Under the pieces are notes generated by a model. It did no database searches, was not told the origin of the DNA, and saw only the letters and a list, made by a program, of their open reading frames with translations. From Papio anubis (Eukaryota; Chordata; Mammalia; Primates; Cercopithecidae), in assembly GCF_008728515.1 (NCBI RefSeq), contig NC_044979.1:167260037-167324036 (forward strand): a DNA stretch of 64,000 bases, written 5' to 3'. Each line of letters starts with the position of its first letter. The stretch's first letter is position 1. A program made the translations under genes and the position numbers. Shown piece by piece: positions 53,901-62,900 of this stretch.

Positions 53901-56900
53901 AGAGAGGGTTTCTCAATGTTTGGTCTCCCAAAGTGCTGGGATTACAGGCGTGAGCCACCACGCCTGGCCTGAGCACAGGCAATTCTAAATAACACCAGGG
54001 ATAAAATATATCACCCCCAAAATATTTTGGCAATACTCTTAAGGGGTTGATGTGGTTACTGCTGAGTTTTAACAACATATAAATATCAAATCTGCACATT
54101 TTTATTACATACCCTTTAATAAGCAATCCATCTTAATTGGAAGTTTATTAGGAAATCCCCCAGTTATATAGTCAGTTTTTGCAGATTTGATACACCTGTT
54201 CATTTGGAGAGTAAGTACAAAAAGGTTCAGGATTGCTTCAGCTCCCCTCAGGCTCAGCATGACTCCAATCCTATTGTACCTATATATATTCCTATGTTTA
54301 AATAGTATATTCAAAATTATAGCTGTGTCCAATTTTTCTTTCCTGAGATGTATTTTTTCTGGCATAAATATTTACAAACAACCAGAATCAGCCTCAAACA
54401 AATATAAAGATAAATATAATAAAACTTTAAAAGTGAAAACCCATGAACAAAAATCATAGAGATGCTATCACTAAGGAATAAAGTACAAGGAAGCTGTATT
54501 TCCTTGTACGTGAATATCAAAAGTGGTTATCAAATATAATAGACATTTACATTGAATTTTTAGGTGATAACCATTTCAGTAAAATTTTGACTACGGCATT
54601 TCAAAGTTATTACACTCAAGGCCGGGTGTGGTGGCTCACGTCTGTAATTCCAGCACTTTGGGAGGCTGACGCAGGTGGATCATGAGGTCAGGAGTTCAAG
54701 ACCCAGCCTGACCAACATGGTGAAACCCCGTCTCTACTAAAAATACAAAAATTAGCCAGGTGTGGTGGCACGTGCCTATAATCCCAGCTACTCAGGAGGC
54801 TGAGGCACGGAAACCACTTGAACCCAGGAGGAGGAGGTTGCAGTGAGCTGAGATTGTGCCACTGTACTCCAGTCTAGGGGAGAGCAAGATTCCATCTAAA
54901 AAACAAGAAAGTCATTACACTCAATGCTGAAAAAAATACGTGGATAGTATTATGATTTCTAGAATTTATTGTGAAGTGTGCTTATAAATCACTGCCAAAC
55001 ACAGTATTATGTTGAAAACTTCCTATTTGTGTATGTGTTGCTGTATATACAACACTTTGTAATTCAAATTAATTAAAAGTGCTCTTAACTGTGGGTGAAA
55101 ACAGATGAATAAATCTGGTTGTAACTGTCTACTGAACACAAATATGTGAACATCAATTTTAACAGTCACTGACAAATCTGCCTAAGACTTTTAAAGAAAC
55201 TGGCCAGCGTGGCCAACATGGTGAAACACCGTCCCTACTAAAAATGCAAAAATTGGCTGGGCCTGGTAGCATGTGCCTGTAATTTCAGCTACTAGGCAGG
55301 GCTGAGGTAGGAGAACTGCTTGAACCCAGGAAATGGAGGTTGCAATGTGCCGAGATCGTGCCACTGCACTCCAGCCTGGGTGACGAGCAATACTCCGCCT
55401 CAAAAACAAAACAAAAACAAAAAAAACTGTAATATTCGTATTCATTGTTGTGACATATCAGTATGCAGATAAGTTTTTCCACTATTTCAAAAAACATATA
55501 TTAACACAATTTAAAAGTCTGGTATGATTTATATGTAGTATGTGTGTGGTGGGTGTGTGTGCATGCGCACATACAGTTCAAGTTTCCTTTCTGGCCATTT
55601 CCATTATTCATTTCATGATTATTTCTGAAAACAATTTTGCTACACAAAAAAGGGTGTGTTTAAAAAAAGTCTGCTCTGGATGTCAAATATGCTAGCTACA
55701 CCACTGCTCTCTGGTCTCTTCCAACTGGGATCACTGACCCACACGGATTTATACCAAGAATCACCAATTATCCAAGCATAAATTATAACTTTCAAGAGGT
55801 ATTTGGATGGCCATCCACCTTTCACTGAGCCCTGCTGTTCTCCTCTACCCCCTAGTAAAAACCCAGGCTTCTAATTCTTAACTCCACTCCTGAGTTACAT
55901 TGGTTTTCTTCCTGAATTTACTAATCTGGTATAGTGCACTTTACTGGAATATCAGTTTCTGTATACTTATCTATGTCTTCAAAAGCACCAATAAAAAGCT
56001 CAAACTACTCAGCAATGAAATGTAATAAAAAAAACCATGCAAATATTGAACAGGATTGAAGGTGATCGGGTATAATAAATTATAATATTGTTTGTAAAAT
56101 CTCTTGTAGTTCTCAAAATCACAGCAGCACAGTATTAATTACACTTAATAGTAACACAGAAATGTAGACATGTCTCTCCTAAGCTCTCAACAGATTCTGG
56201 TAAGGACTATTCTAATGCAAATTTAACTATTACCCACCTCTATTTTCTGTGGTTTGACAGAAACATAATACTAATAAATAACCAATGTTACCAAAATTTT
56301 GAACTGTTAATAGGTAAGCTGCTTATTCTGCTATATACCTGACAACAAAGTGTAGTTTTCAGCTTATGAAAGTTGTATGCTGTTGCTCCGAAGTGTGCTA
56401 AAAAAGGATTTGGCATATTGTCTCAACAAATGTTATGAATAACAGTAAAGGTTCATTACTTACGTAACATTTTTTTTCCCTACTAAGTTATCAAGGTGTA
56501 TTTCAAATGAGATTTGAATGTGTGCAGATATACACAGAAAAGTTACTTTGAATTCTGAAGTAAATTATGTTTGCTTGTGCTCCATGACACAGAACAACCT
56601 ACAATTTTTATAGTGGCTTCCTATGTGGTAAACAAAACAAACAAACAAAAAAACAAAAAAACACTAACAATTGTGTCATCTCTCTAGTAGGTACAGTTTT
56701 AACCCGAATTCTGTTTCACAAGGTTTAGAAACCAAACTTTCCATTATTCTAATTGTTCTCTGAATCAATTCCTTAGGTGTTCATGTAATTTTTTCGGAAA
56801 CAAAATACAGACAAAACGATAGACTAGGGAAGGAAATACTTACAACAAGAACATCAATGATAAATCCCACTACAGAAAGCTCTGAAGAACCACTTTATTG

Positions 56901-59900
56901 CAATCACTATAAAGCCAGACCAATACCCTTGTCAGAGACTAAGAATTCCCTGGGTAAAGAAAGTAGAGAAAGAAAACTATGTATAACCAACTTTCAACAT
57001 TCAAAAACTCCTGGGATAACAGCACAACATGGTCAACTTTGGCAAGGGAAATCTCCAACTTTACTGCCAATAATCGACCTGGTTCTCTACATCTTTTCCA
57101 TACAGTAAAGAACTTTGACCCCTCTATCTATATGTCTTTACATGAACATCTCAGAAATGATCAAACCCCAAACATTAATACTACAGGTTAAAAAAATACT
57201 TAATAAGGCATCCCCATCAGATGAACTAAATTCTAGAAAACAATCATCCCTAGTAATCAACAAGTCATACAAAACAATTTGCAGTGAGAATAAGAAGTAG
57301 CAAGCTCCCCACTAAGATGCAAAACTCAACTCTTCCTTCAGAACAACATGACTACAGCCCAACACGATAAGCGTACCAATGTCAATTCGTACATTAAGTA
57401 TTCGTAAAGCTTAATTTATGTCCAACTTAAAAGATAACCATGAATATACAAGTACTCGCATTTTTTTCTATACCGCAAAGTAGCATTATATGCATAGCAT
57501 CTCAGCACTGCAGTTCTCAAAAAGGAATCTAAGGACCTTTGAGGTCTGAGTCCTTTTCATCAGAACTGTTTTCATATGAATACTAAGATATTTCTTGCCT
57601 TTTTGTTCGTTTTCTCAGAAGTATGTAGCAGTATATTCCAGAGGCTACCTGATGTGTGTTATTGCAACAGACTGAATGAAAAAGTGGAACGAGGATCCAG
57701 GTTTTATTAAACCAAAGTTTAAATGAGATGTGCAAAAATGTAAAATGATGTGACTCTTACTAATTTGTTTTAGAAACGTTACTTTTCTCATTAAAAATGT
57801 TATTTATGCTAACATATTGTAATAAGTTTATTATTTTTAGTAAATTAATAAACATATTTCTCAGTTTAAATTTCTAATATGGTAAATATCAATAAATATA
57901 ATAACCAATAGATACAAAAGCTCTCTCTGGCCCTTAACTTTTAAGAATTTAAAAGGATCTAGCCAGGCGTGGTGGCTTATGCCTATTATTCCAGCACTTT
58001 CAGGAGGCTAAGGTGAGCTAATCACTTGAGCTCAGAGGCTCGAGACCAGCTTGGGCAACAAAGCAAACCCCATGTCTACAGAAAAAATAGAAAAATCAGC
58101 CAGGCATGGTGGCAGAGGTTTGTAGTCCCAGCTACTTGGGAGGCTGAGACAGGAGGATGGTTTGAGCCCAGGAGGTGAAGGTTGCAATGGGTGAAGTTCG
58201 TGCCACTGCCCTCTAGTCTGGGCCACAGAGCCAGACACTGTCTCATAAAACAAATAAATGGGTCTAAAACCAAAAAGTTTGAGAATAGCTGTCCCACAGA
58301 AATTCCTACACATGTGTACAAAGAGACATGCTTGAAAAGTTCATTTCAGCCTGTCAGCAAAATGTTAACTAAATCTTAATAGTATTAATATTTGAGCAAA
58401 CAAAAAAAAGCAGGTCAAAGCTGCAGTAAGCCGTGCTGGCGCCACTACACTCCAGTATCAAACACAGAATATTACATATTGTTTATGGACCACAGAGATT
58501 AATACTAAATTATCTGACTGTCTCTCCTGCAAGTGGGAGGAGAGTTGGGGTTGGAGTGAGGATGAAAGGAAGACTTTATATTTTATTTTTAAATTAAAAA
58601 CACAAAATAGTAACAACTGTATATTCTTAACTGTTTTATTTTCTCTGCACTATTTTTGTACTTTTTTTTTGAGATGGACTCTCGCACTGTTGCCCGAGCT
58701 GGAGTGCAGTGGCCCAATCTTGGTTCACTGCAACCTCCACCTCCAGGGTTCAAGCGATTCCCCTACCTCAGCCTCCTGAGTAGCTGGGATTACAGGCGCC
58801 TACCAGGAGGCCCACCTAATTTTTCGTATTTTTAGTAGAGACAGGGTTTCACCATGTTGACCAGGCTGGTCTCTAACTCCCGACCTCGTGATTCACCCAC
58901 CTTGGCCTCCCAAAGTGCTGGAATTTCAGGTGTATGCCACTGTGCCTGGACTATTTTTGTACTTTAAATGTCTTAAAACTGCAGATGATGCAAAAAAAAA
59001 AAGTGGGAGGGACAAGATACAATTCTTCAGGATGTAGGCAAGATGGGTTAAACACTAAAAATACAGTCAATGGGTTAAAAAATACAATTCAGCTGGGCGC
59101 AGTGGCTCACGCGTGTAATTCCAGCACTTTGGGAGGCCAGGAGGGCGGATCCTGAGGTCAACAGATCAAGGCCATCCTGGCCAACATGGTGAAACCCTAT
59201 CTCTACTAAAAATACAAAAATTAGCTGGGCGTGGTGGTATACTCCTGTAGTCCCAGCTACTCGGAAGGCTGAGGTAGGAGAATCGCTTGAACCCAGGAGG
59301 CAGAGGTTGCAGTGAGCTGAGACTGCGCCACTGCACTCCAGCCTGGGGATAAAGCGAGTCTCCATCTCAAAAAAAAAAAAAAACAACAAAAAACAACAAC
59401 AACAAAAACCAAAAAAGCAACAACAAAAACCATACTCTTTATTCTATTCCACAAACTTTAGCAAATTCTTCATAATTCAGAAGTGTATAAACTATACAAC
59501 CACCACCACTAAGTATTAGCCATAATTGATAACTGATGGTTTTTCACTCATCTTTTCATCTTTCACAACACTTAATACATGTCTTGCCATAAAAGTTCTC
59601 CAAATATTCTGTTAAATGGGTATCTTTTTTTTTTTTTTTTTTTTTTTGAGACGGAGTCTTGCTCTGTCACCCAGGCTGGAGTGCAGTGGTGTGATCTCAG
59701 CTCACTGCAAGCTCCGCCTCCCGGGTTCACACCATTCTCCTGCCTCGGCCTCCCGAGTAGCTGGGATTACAGGTGTCTGCCACCACACCCGGCTAATTTT
59801 TGTGTATTTAGTAGAGACAGGGTTTCACCATGTTCACCAGGCTGGTCTTGAACTTCTGACCTCAGGTGATCCACCTGCCTCAGCCTCCCAAAGTGCTGGG

Positions 59901-62900
59901 ATTACAGGCGTGAGCAAATGGGTATCTTTAATAACCTCAACTTTCCTATCTTCCTTTCCTTCTTTGAAATGGACGTCTTTTACCTGCGCTTCTGATTTGT
60001 CCCATTTCTCTTACCCATAATTTTGCTTCAAGTTAGCCATCCCCCCTCTTGCTGGTAAACTATGCTTTTCTACACCCCCTTCCTTGAAAATGCTAAAGCC
60101 TCTACTCCCATCTAAGAGACTAGGGATTCAACACTACTAACTAAAGCTAAAGCCTTATATATATTATAAACGAAGGTAATGCCTATCACCAGTGCCTAGT
60201 ACATTGTAAACTGCCCTTCCTTCCCTCATCCTTAAGCAACGTTTCCCTCTAATCCCTCAAAACCAAATCTCTAAAGACTACTTTACACTAGCTACCTCTT
60301 ATTTCCTTATCTCCCATCACCATTCAACCCTAAATTTCAAATCCTGTTGTCCTCAAACATTTCAGTGGCCAAGTCCCCTCATACTATACAAAATATTATC
60401 TTCAGTGGAGAGATTCGAGTTCAAATCCTAGTTCTGCCATTAACTAGCAATATGCCCTTGGGGGAGTTATTATTTATTATAATTTCTTGGAAAATCAGCT
60501 TCCTCATCTGTAATTGGACTCTATGCAGGGTTGTGGGAATACATAATAAATTAGACATGTGTACACATAAGTGCCTGACATGCCATTGGTCTTATATTAA
60601 TTCCTTTTGTTCCCCCTTTCAATTTTCCCCCACCTTTCCCATCTGAACTCCTGGATGTCTCCCTCTCTCTCCTAGTTGCTTCCAAGTTTAAGTCCTATAA
60701 GCCCAACTGCTTGCCAAAAATTTCCACGTGATGGTTCCACAATTAACTCAAACTCAACCTGTTCAAAAATCAAACACATTCTTCTCTACTAAGTAGGCTT
60801 TTGATGACTTGTGTTAAGGTATCACCACTAACAGAAGGGCTAGGATGTGGGGACAAAAGGTGCTTATAAACCTATCAGATGCCAAGGTCCATGGATTCCT
60901 TTGGCCCACATCCTTTCTATACTCTCCATTCCCATCATACACTTGCCAAGTTCAGGTTTTACTTATATTTCCTACCAAGTCTCTGCCTCCTATAATGCAT
61001 ACGACTATGAACAAAACCGTTTTGATTACATTATCCCACTGCTTAAAACCTTCAATGTTTACCTACAGCCTAAAAATGAAATTCAAACACATTAGGCAAA
61101 CATGAAACTTGTCAGGCTCAAACTACTTTACCATCCTTACTTTCCAGTAGCCTTCAGAATCAAAATAACTCACTTTTCAACACTACTGCCCTTCGATCAC
61201 TGCTTCCTACATCTTCTGAAGTCCTAAAACTGATACCTGCTCCTCTTTCCAAGCCTTCACTGATCTCCAATAGCTATGCCACACTGCAATGGAAGGATCC
61301 CAAAGGAAGCTGTTCTACCACATCATATTAAAGTTATTTATCTAAGTCTTATGTCCTCTACTGGATTAGACTTTTAGGTGACTGAGATGCTTGGTAGCCC
61401 TACAGTACTCAGGACGTGGCTGTGCAGGTGAGCAGGCACTCAGAAGTTTAAGTGAAGATCAGATTTGAGAGATTCAAGATTATATGGGGAATGAATCAAG
61501 AACATTTCATGAATGGGGAGAAATAGTTGAGAAGCACTACAAATCAAGTAGGCACAGTAAGATGAATTTTAAAGTCAGATTAATTTCTCTAGAAGAGTTT
61601 TAATTTAGCAGAAGAGAGTTGGCATTCTTTGCAGTTCACAAAGACTAGGAATAGAACTGAAATGAACTGGAAAATGAACAATGATAAGAAAATGCTCATT
61701 TTGCACATTTAAAAAGGTCAAATATCACTTCCCTTTTTCAAGGAATCAATACCATTCCTAACTTTGGTTTTTCAAAGTAAAAATTACTGATGGTGCCTTT
61801 TCAGGATTAATAGAAAATACTCTGCTTAACAATGTGCTTGATGTCAACTTCCATAACGCCTGAATCGGAATACTTCTGATCTTAAGAATAAACTAAAAAT
61901 CCTCTTCTTTCTTCAAAAACATTCATTCTTCCGATTCTGAAATAAATTTTTAAAAAACACATTCACTGTTGGGAGAAAAATGTACTTGAAATATTTTAAC
62001 TACTGTTGTGCCATTTGTTTTAATTCTCATTCAACAATTATTTGCAAGGCACCTGTTTTGATTGGGAGAGAAGGAGGGAAAGGAACAGAAACTTCCTGCC
62101 CTCATGGAGCCTGGAGTCAACATTCCAGTGAATTTTACCTTCAGAAAACAATCAACTTCCAACCCTGAAATAGTTGGAGCATTATCACAAATTCTCTGGC
62201 GATCAAAAACTAGGACATATTATTTTTATTGTTTTGAAAATCATCACTACTGAACTTTTACAAGACACTGTCCATTACCAGCTGCAACTACTGCAGTTAG
62301 GGCATTTTATTTACCCATCAATTGAAGAAAATCATTTTTAGGGTAACTTATATGGCAATAAATTGTCTCAACTGCAGTGTAATTGGAGAGTCCCATATAT
62401 TATAGCACCGCAAATCTAAAGGAAAGTTATTGCACCATAATTGTTACAAGTAAACCTACAAAATCTGTGAGATGCAGCACGTTTTTAATGCCACATCCAC
62501 ACATCTCGAACTACTACATTTGATTTTTCAATGTTGCTTTATCTTTGGTACTTGGAAAGGGAAGACAATACAGCTCAACCCATGACAATAGTTCCCATTC
62601 TGTAACAGCATTTTAAATCATCAATAGCCAAGTCTCCTCCTCCCAAATCGATTCTGACAAATAGGATGTATGGACTCTACACTCCAAAAGCAACACCTGG
62701 AATGATCAGAGAAACAACTAGAGAACTTTAAGGCCGCAGGCAGCTTTGTTCCCGGTTTGGAGGGGTTTTCACATGTAAATGTCCTCGTAGAAGGGAGCCG
62801 AGGATTAACTACCTCGGGAGGGGGTGCGAGGGTAGGGAACTGGAGGACAACGCCAGCCTTCTAGCGGACTAAGGCGGAGCGAATACTCTTCTCTCCCATT

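Noticed and set aside
59616..60020. 134-codon plus-strand frame
   Set aside because: Alu-derived (LALSPRLECSG text), ending in unique sequence with no coding signal.
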